A DNA stretch of 64,000 nucleotides, taken from contig JAAKBF010000064.1 of assembly GCA_012656075.1 (NCBI GenBank), forward strand, positions 1 through 64,000, read 5' to 3'. Below, in pieces: positions 52,524-63,325 of this stretch. The position numbers were made by a program, and so were the translations under genes. Every line of letters begins with the position of its first letter. Within the stretch, counting starts at the first letter, position 1. The notes under the pieces are model-generated. The model worked only from the letters and a program-made list of their open reading frames with translations, did not search any database and was not told the origin of the DNA. The stretch is from Phytophthora hibernalis. Its lineage: Eukaryota; Oomycota; Peronosporomycetes; Peronosporales; Peronosporaceae.

Positions 52524-53632
52524 GAGTTAGCACAGTTATAAAACACACAGCCCACGCACGCAGGACATCGACGTACCAGAAGTACCAGCAGCACGCGACA
52601 CCGTAGCAACCGAATCCGGCAGCATTTCGCTCGCCCTGCCGGGTTGTGGTGCTGCATGCGGGACATTGTCGTCGGGATCGGCGCGGCGAATCGTCGGAGG
52701 CGCGGCCGGGTCAGGGAGAGGGAGAGTTGTACACACTTGATTGAACGAAGACATCGAAGAGAACATCACTTTGCCGAAGACCTTGTTGACTTGAGGCTAT
52801 AGATCAGTAGTCCTCGGTCTTGAATAACGTCGATGTTCTATTCCAATGCGTTGCTTGCATCCGCCTTATTTCAATTGACTTTGCAATTTCTCCGACTGCC
52901 ATGCAAACCTGGTACACGATAATCGAGCATATACACGGTTAGACATATCCTTAATTTGTACCATGCATCATCGCACCTTTGGATCGTACTTTGATCACTC
53001 GCTTGAGCATGCTCATGTCGTGTGCGAAAATTCCTATAATAATAAGATATGATTAGCTGTCTTCAAACGTATAACATACAGAGTAAGCAAATATACCTTC
53101 AATTCTATGTGCTTAGGTAGCTGCCGCATTTCAAATGTTCACCACTCTCTTGCGAATTCGCCTTCTTTCACTGCATGTCGAATTGGGGTCGATTTGTAAC
53201 TCTTGTTCGGCCCCTCCTCTTATTTCGCCTCCTCTGCTACAAACATCTGTATACAATGAGAAGCGTTAGTATATGGTCCACTTAGCACAATATTTGTCCT
53301 TACCGACGTTGAGGCGTCAAATTGCACATGCGCCGGTCATTGCTTCTTGGAGTTTCAACCGGGCTTCTGGAGCTGCCGACATCGGGCCTGGAATTCCATT
53401 CCGCGAGGGTGGGGGTTCTGCGTGCTAGCGGAGAAATCTGAAAGTGAGGGAGAATTGGTGGCGGCCGGTTTTCGCCTGCGCTCTCCACTATGCGATATGT
53501 AGGAGCCAGCTTCGATCTTCCCGAAGTTCCATCTATACTCCATCATGGGATCTATCGGGGAGGGAAAAGGTAGATTACATACCCCTTGTTGACTTGAAAT
53601 CTGCAGCGACCCATACAAAAATCAAGTATAGA

Positions 53633-53665
53633 TTTCCTTAACGTGTATGGTCCACGTTAAGGAAA
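53633..53665. repeat. Perfect 13-bp hairpin
   Basis: TTTCCTTAACGTG, a 7-base loop TATGGTC, then CACGTTAAGGAAA. Perfect stem; not followed by a T-run. Confidence 0.7.
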
Positions 53666-54181
53666 CGGCCATATCGTGTAAGGTCCATGCTCTCGGGTTC
53701 AAGGGGTTAATAGAGGGAAATTGGACCAAATTCCACCATACTTTTTAAGAATGACATTTGACATCCAACTTTCGGTATGAAAATGAACCGAGTTTGTGAT
53801 TAAGAGGTGACTTTCGATTAGTAAAATGGATTGGTAGCTGGTTCAGCACCGAATGTGCCTAACAAACGAGCTGGCGAAGAAGAGGGTAGTCTACTCCAGT
53901 AATCGACGAGGTCCCAAACGTCGGTCCCAAAAAGAGAGCCAATCATCCGATAGCTTCCAAATCATTTGAACAAAGTATGGGCTGGATTACTGGGTCCAAA
54001 GCGTTGAAAAAACCTCATGTTTTTCTTGGGGTCGCCCTTTGGAAATTCTCACTTCGCGTCCTGCCCGACGAGCAACACGCGCCTCTTTGCCGCGCGGCGC
54101 AGGACACGTTTGACATAGAGTTAGCCATACTGAACACGGTATGTTTCTCTACGGTGATATACTGTAATGAATGAGGTGTGG

Positions 54182-54210
54182 GTGTGCCTATGGGCACACT
54201 CTTTTTTATT
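54182..54210 (+). terminator. Hairpin plus T-run
   Basis: GTGTGCC, loop TATG, GGCACAC, followed by TCTTTTTTATT. It has the shape of a polymerase III or factor-independent stop, but no matching small RNA gene is visible upstream. Confidence 0.3.
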
Positions 54211-56109
54211 GCTAAGTTGTGTTATCGTGTATCATACGTACTAATCCAAATATAAGCTGTATCATACAGCTTTACACACACTGCGTCATAAACAAGAGCT
54301 CTACAGCCGATCTTCACATAACGTATTCAGACCTGCCGCAGGAGTGCGCCACCTACAGCTTCTAGCCCTACCGTTCTTGAAAGCGATGAGCCCTGACTAA
54401 TGTTCACGGGGTGGCTTACCCTTCGGTGGTGGCTGTGATTCTTACACCTATTACAATAAGTGCAAGTTATCTACTGTCTCCAACGCCTGAAAAAGATCGA
54501 TGGCGTGGCGTGTCTTCCTCTGCTAGAAGAAGCGCCACGCGGTGAATAGAGAACGGTTATCTGCTTCGACATTTAACACAAAGCCTGGCGCAACGGCACC
54601 TTGCTTCCGAAGGCGTGGAGGAAGAGGGCAATCCGCGCGCGCACACCTGGAGTTCGTCAAATGGATGAAGAAAGTGAAGGTGGTGAAGAAGGAAACGAGA
54701 GAAGCGAGCAATCAAGTGAAGCATCCACGGACAGAGGTGGGCAAGCAGCAAAGCGGGTCCGTCGCTCGATGGGCATGGAGATGACTGACTGAGCAATCAG
54801 TTGAGCGTGTTCATTCATTTTTATTTTTGTATAGCTCAATTCATCAGTTTTGACTGTTGTTGGCTATGCACTCGCTGCTCACTGATGTGTCTTGCCTTGG
54901 CTTCGCTCTATCACACAATTACTCTGTACTTTTTGTACAAAATACACATTAACCCTACAATCATGTACATTTGGGCACAATTAATCTGTAGTATACATGA
55001 TAGAGATAGACCCAGTGATCGATAGATAGGTTTAGCATGTGGCTTTCCACTATACATGTTACCGAAATATATAGCATTCAGTATGAAAACCCTTCCCCGC
55101 AGATACACGTTAGAGCACCTTGGGCTTAGGCTTCGAGGGGGTACGGTACTACCTCGGGTTCAAAGGGATAAAGCGTCCTGGTGTTATCCCATCGATTTGC
55201 GTGTGTTTCTACTATTTTACGCTCTTCAAATGCAGCAAAGCGCTCCAAGACAGACGAACGACATCAACTCGCGTCTTTCATAATACAAGGCTTCTACTGT
55301 ATAGGAAAATCTAGTACAATTAGTAGACGAACCGGATAGTTCGTCCGTCCAGCTGCCGAGCGTAAGCGACGGCGGCTCTGATTCGCAAAAACTCATATCG
55401 AGCCGCCGAAGGCGGCCCTCATTGGCTGAAAACATCCTTCCAAACAGCCGAGCGCAGCGAAGGCCCTCATTGGCCAATTATATTTGAAATTATACTTTCG
55501 TCTGATTGGATGTTTTTATTTTCGATTTACACTTTTCCCCCATTTTGAATTACGAAACCGCCGACGCCGCTTCGAGGACGAGGTACGCTGCGTGTATGCA
55601 TGTTGTATAGTAGCTATAGCAACCACCACTCCTTGCACAGATAATCTGAGGCTCCGGGGTTGTTTAGGGGATGTTTAAGTCCCAGCGGGTTATTCCTGCT
55701 GGGAGGGAGCCGTGCTAAGGGGTTTTAACCCACCGCCCACTCTGAGCGAGAGCACATGGTTCTTGTCAATTGACCACAAACCCGACTGCGAACCGGTTGA
55801 GCTGGTCGTACTGGGTTATTTGACCCATGCGGCCTTGCCATTTCTATGCTCAAAAAGGATATCGCACCAAGACCTCAGTACTGCCCGGCGCTCTAACCCA
55901 ATTATCCGACTGCACCATTTGCAAACGACTACCGCGCCAGGCTGCAAAGCCTGTTGACGGTGGGAAAGTGATCGGGGACAATAGACGGGAGCTGGCACCA
56001 CCGAGCAGTACGCAGATGCCATACAATCATTATCACTACATACACTGCAGTGTACTTAGACTTTATGTCTCACGCGTTACGTTACTCTGTTTCGTGTTCG
56101 CAGGGAGCT

Positions 56110-57920
56110 ATGGCTCGCACCAAACGAAAGCGCACGCGGGAAGAAATCGAAGAGGCATTGCGTCTAAGAACGCGGCCCTGCCGCCCCAGAAGATGCCGTA
56201 ACTCGGCATAAACGGAAGCAAAGAAAATCGGCCAAGGCTCGCAGCTTGGCCAGTGAGATGGCTGCTCTCAACGTTACGGACGGGACTGCAGTTGCTGCTA
56301 TCTGTGGTCAGCGTTGCACCTTCCGATTCCACCGGCCCCCCAGTGGCTGTGATCGCGCAAAACACAGACGTGGATCGGCTTTCGGTGGAGCAAGAAGGCA
56401 AGACTGAAGAAGATGACCCCGCCGAACACCAACGGCGCGTTGTGCCGGAATATGACGATGGACAACGCATCACAGCTCTGGCGTGTGTACCGGTGGACCC
56501 CTTTCTCCTGCTTCCAAGCGTGCTCGGAATGCTGAGGGAAGAAGGATTCGTAGAGCAAACGCAACCGCTTCACAGAAGGAGCGTACACGGGCAAGGGATA
56601 GAGAGCGTCGGCGTTTGGAGCGGGCTGCAATGAGTGATGAACAACGCAGACATGCCAGAGAAGTGGAGCGAATTCGGCAGCGAGAGCGCCGTGCGCGCCA
56701 GAACCAGGAAGAACGCGCGGGCGAGAGAGCTCAGACACGTCAGCAATAAGACATCATCCGAGCGAGCCAGACACATGAAGATCGCGAGCAGCATCGAAAA
56801 CAATCGCGTGTCCGCCGTGCCGCCCCCAAGCATCGACGGGCACTTATGAACCACGAAGGTTTCAGAGTTGACATGGTTAGAGGCAAACACATTGTCAACG
56901 GGCGATTCAAAATGCCTCCAACCATCGTCTGTCAGTATTGCAAAGCTTGGAAGTGGCCCGATGAGTCAGACAACATATGCTGTCTAATGGGTAAGGTGCA
57001 ACTCCCTCAACTTGAACCTGCACCTGCGGGCTCATCCAGCTCTATGGGAACCCAAACTTCCGCACCCTTATCCGAGCTTACAACCAGGCTTTTGCATTCA
57101 CCCCATCGGAGCTTCCTCGAGCGACGGGACGTTTGAAAACGTGAACCAGGACATGGACGTCGCGGGAGGCCAAGGTGTTTATACATATCGCATCCAGGGC
57201 GCCATGGGTCATTACCTCGGGTCGTTGCTACCGTACAAGGATCCCAACACAGGCCAGCCGACTGCACCCAAATTCGCGCAAATCTACATCGTGGATCCGG
57301 ACATGCAGGCACGTGCGACGCGGCGAAGAGAATTTTCGCCGATCTGGACACAGATGCGTTGAGGTACATCGAGGATATGATGACCACGTACAACCCTTTC
57401 GCGCAGCAATTTCTTACCTTCGGTGAAAAGCTGCGCCAATACCCTCCGGACAGTTCTCAGTTAATGGACGTCGTGTACCGCCTACACGAGAAACCATCCC
57501 AATCCGGTACCCACAACACCCACTGTGTCGGAAGTAGGAGTCACTATGATCGAAGACGGTAATCTCGCCCAGCCGCGTGATCTGCTGCTCTACGCCAGGG
57601 GTCACAAAATCCTGCGTCTGTTCGAAACCTACAACACGTACGACACTTTGCAGTATCCACTACTATTCCCACGGCGGGCTCGGGTGGACATTTACGGATC
57701 AATACGCGAACGGTGCCGAGGTGAGAAAGAAGACCGCGCTCCACCTTGGCGGGCGCCTTTTCCAGCAGTGGGTGGTCGATCAACGGGCCAAGTGTGAGCA
57801 GGAGCAGTTGCGGTGGGTGGCAACGCACCAGAAGGATATTCGGGCAGATCAGTACTACGGCGTTCGGGATGCTTACGAGAGTGAAAACACAGTGACTCTG
57901 GGTGAGGGAGAAGCATTGCT
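56110..57920 (+). pseudogene. H1 RepHel, N-terminal region
   Basis: Start MARTKRKRTREEIEEALRLR at 56110, soon shifted. Frame 56483-56749 is a highly charged helix (RERRRLERAAMSDEQRRHAR). Then comes NGRFKMPPTIVCQYCKAWKW and NICCLMGKVQLPQLEP, the CxxC...CC element of Helitron N-terminal domains, followed by RAYNQAFAFTPIG-like sequence split between frames. FENVNQDMDVAGGQGVYTYR, IQGAMGHYLGSLLPYKDPNT and DLLLYARGHKILRLFETYNT follow, i.e. the Helitron_like_N module. At least five frame changes. Likely role: DNA binding and folding of the replicase. Confidence 0.82.
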
Positions 57921-59618
57921 TACCGAGTACGATCGCGGCAGTGGCGAGTTGGTGCACCCTGATCGGCGTCCTGGTCACGATCACTTCCTGGGTCAAATTG
58001 GCAAACGTGTCATCCTTCCGGAGACCCACGTCGGGAGTCCTCGCTACATGTACAGTACAAGGCGTATCAAGACTCTATGGCTATCGTGCGCGAATATGGC
58101 TAACCTGACGCCTTCGTAATAAAAACCTGCAATCCAAAATGGGATGACATATTGGAAAAGATACCTGCTGGCCAGACTGCTCAGGATCGTCCGGACATTG
58201 TCGCGCGCGTATGGCAACAATACATTCGTGAACTTTTGAAGGATTTGGATGAGGGAGTGATCGGTCGTCTAGCCGCGCGGATCTACGTCGTGGAGTTCCA
58301 GAAGCGAGGGATACCCCACGCTCACATTCTCACTATTCTGGACGAAGAAGACAAGCCGAATACAAGGGAGCTTATCGACAGATTGGTATCGGCAGAGCTT
58401 CCCGACAAGGACATCAATCCGGATTTGTATGCGACCATCCTAGATACCATGATGCATTGGCCGTGTGGTGCGAACTCGCGTCGTCCGTGTATGAAGGATG
58501 GGAAATACACAAAGGGGTAACCCAAGCCTTTGGTGGATGTCACTCGAGCAAATGAGAACGACTACCCGGTGTACAGAAGGCGGAGGCGAGCTGAAGGGGT
58601 TCTCACTTGCAAGGGCAAGACCTACGACAACGCTACCATCAACCTGTGGTTGGTTCCGTACGACCCGTACTTCTCCCAGAAGTTCGACTGTCATATCAAC
58701 GTCGAGGTATGCACGGCTATCACGGCGGTGAAGTATCTCTACAAGTACGTCTATAAAGGGTCCGACGAAGCTGTCATTACTATAGAAGCCGCGCGGGATT
58801 TGAGTGAGCCGGTTCAAGATGACAACGACGTGCTGAGATATCTTAACGCGAGGGATGTATCGCCGGTGGAGGCGTGTATGCGTCTGTTGACCTATTCGAT
58901 CCAGGGTCGCACGCATGCCATTACACGACTTACTGTTCACTTGGAAGGCGGTCAGTTTGTGGTCTTCCGAGCCGAGGAGGACCACGAACGTGTCCTGGAG
59001 CGCGGGAGCCGTACCATGCTGACCCAGTTTTTCGCCCTTTGCGCGAGCAACGCACCTGAAAACCAAATCGCCAAGACTATGCTGTATCAAAACATCCTGA
59101 AGGAGTTCGCGTGGATTGACCCGGAGAAAAGATGGAAGCGTCGGACAAGATATCAGGCGGCTATAGGACGTTTAATCCACGTTTACCCCAGGGATATGGA
59201 GGGCTTCTATTCGCGCGCATTGTTGTGCCACCGCAAAGGCCCGACATCATACCAGGATCTGCGGACAGTCGACAATGTGGTATGTAATACATTCCACGAG
59301 GCAGCCTTGGCAACCGGACTCCTCGACGACGACCGAGAGTGGATTTCCTGCATGACTGAGGCAGCTGCGTTCAAGATGGCGTACCCCCTCCGCCAGCTTT
59401 TCGCTACGCTGTTGATGTATTCGCAAGTTTTGAACGTGCGTGGACTGTGGGATCGGTTTTACGATGAACTGTCAGCCGACTTTGAGCATCAACTCGGCGC
59501 ACGACACGGGCAGGAGGTCGCCGATAACATCATGTTCCTCACGCTCAAGAGTATTGACGACCTCCTGAAAATTAACGGCGTGAGACTCGACTCCTACAAC
59601 ACAAGCCTCCCCAGCTGA
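57577..59618 (+). pseudogene. H1 RepHel, HUH Rep endonuclease
   Basis: Frame 57577-58119 ends VILPETHVGSPRYMYS; after a shift, CNPKWDDILEKIPAGQTAQD, then the HUH motif in VVEFQKRGIPHAHILTILD (about 58305). An in-frame TAA at 58518-58520 replaces the Tyr of a KGYPK motif. Frame 58530-59618 resumes PKPLVDVTRANENDYPVYRR and carries the catalytic tyrosines in TAITAVKYLYKYVYKGSDE, with two Tyr about four residues apart. The Rep nicks one strand and links to the 5' end to start rolling-circle transfer. Both HUH histidines and both Tyr are intact. Confidence 0.88.
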
Positions 59619-61217
59619 GAGATTTCCCGAACACTATTGGTCACCTCCGAGGGAGAACAACCTCATTCGTTGCGAGCTTGAAGGGTACACGCGTTCTGTT
59701 CTACAAGATGTTGCGGGCCATACTGGCGACCTCAACGAGGGACAGCGGGACATTTATGACCAAGTTGTTGGTGCGGTAGAGACCCTGAAGTAGGCAAGAA
59801 ACTGTTCTTCATCGACGGTCTGGGTGGTACTGGGAAATCCACGCTGATCAAGCATATCCTCGCTAACGCGCGTCTCTCGGGTAAAATTGCGATCGCGGTC
59901 GCGTCCAACGGCAACGCGTCATTGCTTCTTATGGGCGGTCGTACGGCACACTCAACATTCAAGAATCCCTTGAAATTGGATGAAAAGTCTACGTGCTCCG
60001 TGACCAAGCAGTCCCACCTGTTGATCCAGCGCGCCAGTCTTATCATCTGGGATGAAGCGCCCATGACGCACCGGCATGGTGGACCGCACCCTTCGTGATG
60101 TGATGAACAACGACCACGAACCGTTTGAAGGAAATATATTGGTTTCGTCTGGTGACTTCCGTCAGATTCTGCCAGTCGTCATCAAGGGAACACCGGCAGA
60201 GACGATCGACGCCTGTCTGAAGTCCTCCCAACTGTGGCCGTACTTCCAACAGGTCCAACTCACGGAGAACATGCGGGTCTGGGCAGCCGACAACGACAGT
60301 TCAGCTGAAGAGATTGCAGTCTTTTCTGAGTTTCTTCTCCAGGTAGATGAAGGTTGACATGAAGTCAATCCCGCACTTGGAGGGAACTTCATGAAAATCC
60401 CGCGCGATATGTTGATCGACAACCCGCCCGCTGACTTTGACGCCGACGCAGAGATCGCGCCGGGTGCTGTACCTATTGGTATGAAACGGATGATTGATAC
60501 CATGTACGCTGACGTGAACGACCGGACCATCGCAACTGACGAATACTGCGCGAACCGCACGATCTTGACCACAACCAACGCGATGGTGCACCGTATCAAT
60601 GGGGCAGTAGGACGACACTTGGACGGAAAGGCGTGTGAGTATCTCTCGGTCGACTCGGTTCAGGACGACGAGGCGGTTAACTTCTTAGAGACAGAGGTTC
60701 TGAACACGATCGACATCAACGGGATCCCACCCCACAGATTGGTGTTGAAGAGGGCCAGCCGATCATGATGATGAGGAACTTGAATCCGGACCTGGGGCTT
60801 TGCACCGACACGCGCCTTAGAGTGAAGGAATTGAAGCCTCACGTGATACACGCGACCATCATGACTGGCGAGCGTCAAGGCCAGAACGTACTGATTCCAC
60901 GGATCGTCTTCGTTAGAGACGGCAACGCCCGTGACTTCCCATTCCACCTGCGTCGCAAGCAGTTTCCGGTCCAGCCCGCGTTTACCATGACAATCAACAA
61001 GGCTCAAGGACAAACGGTGCTCAACCTGGGACTTTACTTGGTGACACCATGCTTTTCGCACGGCCAGCTGTATGTGACGCTCTCCCGGGTCACTGCGAGA
61101 TCCAAGATCAAGATACTGCAGACATGGAGGAAGCGGACGGAGCATATACCCCAACATCGTATACAGACAGATTTTCAGCACGGCGTAGGGCGGAAGACAG
61201 TAACTGCATATACATAA
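59619..61217 (+). pseudogene. H1 RepHel, PIF1-like helicase
   Basis: GDLNEGQRDIYDQVVGAVET, a shift, then Walker A as FFIDGLGGTGKSTLIKHIL, Walker B as LIIWDEAPM, motif III SSGDFRQILPVVIKGTP and LTENMRVWA. An in-frame TGA lies at 60355-60357, then HEVNPALGGNFMKIP and NRTILTTTNAMVHRINGAV. After another shift come MMMRNLNPDLGLCTDTRLRV, FTMTINKAQGQTVLNLGLYL and GQLYVTLSRVTARSKIKIL (motifs V/VI). The helicase unwinds donor DNA during rolling-circle transfer. Stop at 61217, about 100 bp before the 3' hairpin. Confidence 0.9.
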
Positions 61218-61727
61218 CTTTGATTATAGTTCAATTCATGTCTACATGGTGTAACTTTTCGCCCCGTGGAGCGAAGCGAGGGGGCAGCCCACTTAACTGG
61301 GACAAACCATGCCCCACCGCCGCGTAGCGGCGGCAAACGGCTAGTCTAGAACAAGTAGTAGAGGAACCGGTCAGTTGGTCTGTCGTCAGCTGCCGAGCGA
61401 TAGCGACGGCGGCACCGATTCGCAAAAACAGTAATTAGCCGCCGAAGGCGGGCCCTCATTGCCTGAAAAACGTCCTTCCAAGCAGCCGAGCGCAGCGAAG
61501 CCCTCATTGGCTAAAAATACGGTAAGTTGGTGTGGATTACTTTAAATTGATGTGGTTTACATGTAATCGTACTTAGGAGTACGTAACTTATCGCTCAGCA
61601 GAGCCCAGCGTAGGCCCCTCATTGGCTAAAACTTTAGGAACTTGATGTGTGCTACATTAGGTTGATGTGGTGTAAATGAAATCGTACGTAGCCGAAATAC
61701 AAAGGTGTAAATGTAAACAAAAGCCAA

Positions 61728-62117
61728 ATGGAACCCTTCACCTGCGCAACCTGCAGCGCCCGGATAGTGCCGCAGCCCGTAGAAGTCGACGGGCTCGGAC
61801 TGCAACGTCGGCGGTGCTCCTGCTGCGTGGCGCTCCTTTCCTGGGTTGCGTTTGCGGTGGGAGGTGTCCGGGTGGGTGCCCGTCGCTGCGTAGCGTGTGC
61901 GTACGGCCCCAACCGCCACGTGTACTGGCACCGCGCGGAGCCTGCTCCGATCCAACGACCGCCAGACCAGTGCCAGCAACGAGCGGAGATGGTGGCCGTC
62001 GCAATGGGCCCGCCGCGAGCACCGATTGTGCCACCTCGCGAGGACCGAGAGCGACGTCGACGCAGACACCGACGTCGTTTGCAGCCCCGCCGCCGCAAGA
62101 AACACCAGAAGGAATAG
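61728..62117 (+). CDS. Cys-rich basic protein in H2 (129 aa)
   Basis: Open frame MEPFTCATCSARIVPQPVEV with three CxxC pairs (CATC, CSCC, CVAC), spaced as in small zinc ribbons. The C-terminal third is strongly basic (REDRERRRRRHRRR, QPRRRKKHQKE). Located 380 bp inside a Helitron that has no replicase, so it may be captured cargo or a helper protein. Antisense frames of similar length exist (61626-62143), but the plus frame has the clearer cysteine pattern and an ATG with A at -3. Product unknown; a nucleic-acid-binding zinc protein is the best guess. Confidence 0.4.
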   Translation: MEPFTCATCSARIVPQPVEVDGLGLQRRRCSCCVALLSWVAFAVGGVRVGARRCVACAYGPNRHVYWHRAEPAPIQRPPDQCQQRAEMVAVAMGPPRAPIVPPREDRERRRRRHRRRLQPRRRKKHQKE

Positions 62118-62179
62118 ACGGTAACGCAATACAGTGTTTCCATTGGCTAAAATATTGATTTGGCCTTCTATAGTAGTAT

Positions 62180-62890
62180 ACCGATTACTGAGAGACGATA
62201 CGATACAGAGATACGATATAATACCGAGAGACGATAGGCAAAGAGAGACGATAGTATGAGAGACGATATGATAGGTAGATGAAAAATTGATGAAAGGCGA
62301 CGATAGGTAGACGTTAGGTAGACGATAGGTAATATGTAGATGATAGACGTAGACGGTAGCTGAGAGGCGATAGTATCAGAGACGAAAATTAGTATGACTG
62401 GCGATAGACGATAGTATGAGAGACTATACGTAGAGACGAGATAGGATGAGGGACGATATTATGAGAGGCGTAGTATGAGAGACTATAGTATGAGAGACGA
62501 TTGTATGGGAGACGACAGTAAGATAGACGATTGTATGGGGCACGATTCCTTGGGAGGCGATAGTATAAGAGACTATAGAAAGACGACAGGTATAGGTATG
62601 AGAGATGACATGTAGACAAGATATGTAGGTGCAGTCGATAGAATGGTAGTCACGGTAGGTAGACACGATAGATTTACACGATATATATGAGATAGACATG
62701 ATATGTAGGTGGGGAAGATAGATTTAGAGGACGTCAGGTAGAGATGATAGAAAGTCAATAGACACTGCGTAGAGAGAGACATTAGGTAAATAGAGACGAT
62801 TTATAGTGACGGTGGGTAGAGAGACCGTCGGTAGAGAGGATAAGGAGAAAGACTCGATAAGTAGAGAGGTACGATAGGTAAAGGAAATAG
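62180..62890 (+). repeat. Degenerate AGACGATAG repeat tract in H2
   Basis: About 700 bp dominated by variants of (G)AGACGATAG and GATAGGTAGA, e.g. GAGAGACGATAGTATGAGAG near 62247. No fixed period, no conserved spacers. Strand-biased: purine-rich on plus. Confidence 0.75.
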
Positions 62891-63066
62891 CGTACATGTC
62901 GACCGGGGACGCTATGTAGAAACGGTTCGAGTAGATAAGATTCAGAGCACTTTGATGTATTGGAGATTGGATAATTATTTCGCCCCGTGGAGCGAAGAGA
63001 AGGGGTGGCCCACTTAGTTGGGACAAACCATTGCCCCACCGCCGCGTAGCGGCGGCAAACGCCTAG

Positions 63067-63325
63067 TCTACTACAAGTAGTAGACGAACCTGTCCGTCTG
63101 TCTGTTGGTCACCCGACGGCGGCTCCCGATTGGCTATAAAGCGTCCGAGCGAAGCGAAGGCCGCGCCATTCCCCGTGATTTGCGGGACCGAAGGGCCTGC
63201 CCAATAATTTCCTTAAGTAATTTATTTTGGTGAGTAGTGCAGCGAGCCCCTGCGAGCGGAACGGGTGCGCTCCCCAGACTTAACTAATAAAAGTAAACCG
63301 CCGCGTTGCGGCGGCACTCGGCTAA
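63067..63325 (+). mobile_element. Helitron H3, minimal non-autonomous (259 bp)
   Basis: Begins TCTACTACAAGTAGTAG directly after H2 CTAG and ends with hairpin CCGCCGC-GTT-GCGGCGG, seven bases and CTAA (63322-63325), then T. Contains GATTGGCTATAAAGCG (CCAAT-like and TATA-like). No coding capacity. The 3' terminal sequence outside the hairpin differs from H1/H2, so it may be an older subfamily. Confidence 0.8.

Larger units (their letters stand above)
52524..55309. other. 2.8 kb with no confident gene
   Basis: Short frames only. A minus frame 52536-52769 (Pro/Asp-rich) and a plus frame 54601-54792 (acidic, then KRVRRSMGMEMTD) have protein-like composition but no start context or homologues I know. 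AT-rich parts (52850-53250, 54800-55080) look like ordinary intergenic DNA. Two hairpins are listed separately. It may be host DNA separating the Crypton from the Helitrons. Confidence 0.35.
55310..61344 (+). mobile_element. Helitron H1, autonomous type (6.03 kb)
   Basis: 5' end A|TCTAGTACAATTAGTAG with host A at 55309. 3' end: perfect hairpin CCGCCGC-GTA-GCGGCGG (61317-61333), seven bases, then CTAG (61341-61344) followed by T. These are the canonical TC...hairpin...CTRR signals and A/T insertion preference. Inside is a RepHel gene (zinc/N-terminal region, HUH Rep, PIF1-like helicase) broken by several indels and two nonsense mutations. ATTGG (CCAAT) boxes recur in the first 200 bp. Confidence 0.9.
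61345..63066 (+). mobile_element. Helitron H2, non-autonomous (1.72 kb)
   Basis: Begins TCTAGAACAAGTAGTAG directly after H1 CTAG and ends with hairpin CCGCCGC-GTA-GCGGCGG (63039-63055), seven bases and CTAG (63063-63066). The last ~100 bp are nearly the same as H1 (TTCGCCCCGTGGAGCGAAG, GGGACAAACCAT), so H1-type replicase could mobilise it. The first ~200 bp also match H1 and hold repeated CATTGGCTAAA boxes. Contents: a Cys-rich ORF and 0.7 kb of degenerate repeats; no Rep or helicase. Confidence 0.86.

Noticed and set aside
54601..54792. Small acidic/basic ORF as a host gene
   Set aside because: Only 63 codons, overlapping alternative frames and no recognisable domain.
55855..55930. tRNA or tRNA-derived SINE on the minus strand
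   Set aside because: A D-loop-like GGGTTAGAGCGCC is visible, but the acceptor and anticodon stems do not pair, and the nearest B-box-like GGTTCG is too far away.
62180..62890. CRISPR-like array
   Set aside because: Units drift in sequence and spacing, there are no unique spacers, and it lies inside a eukaryotic Helitron.
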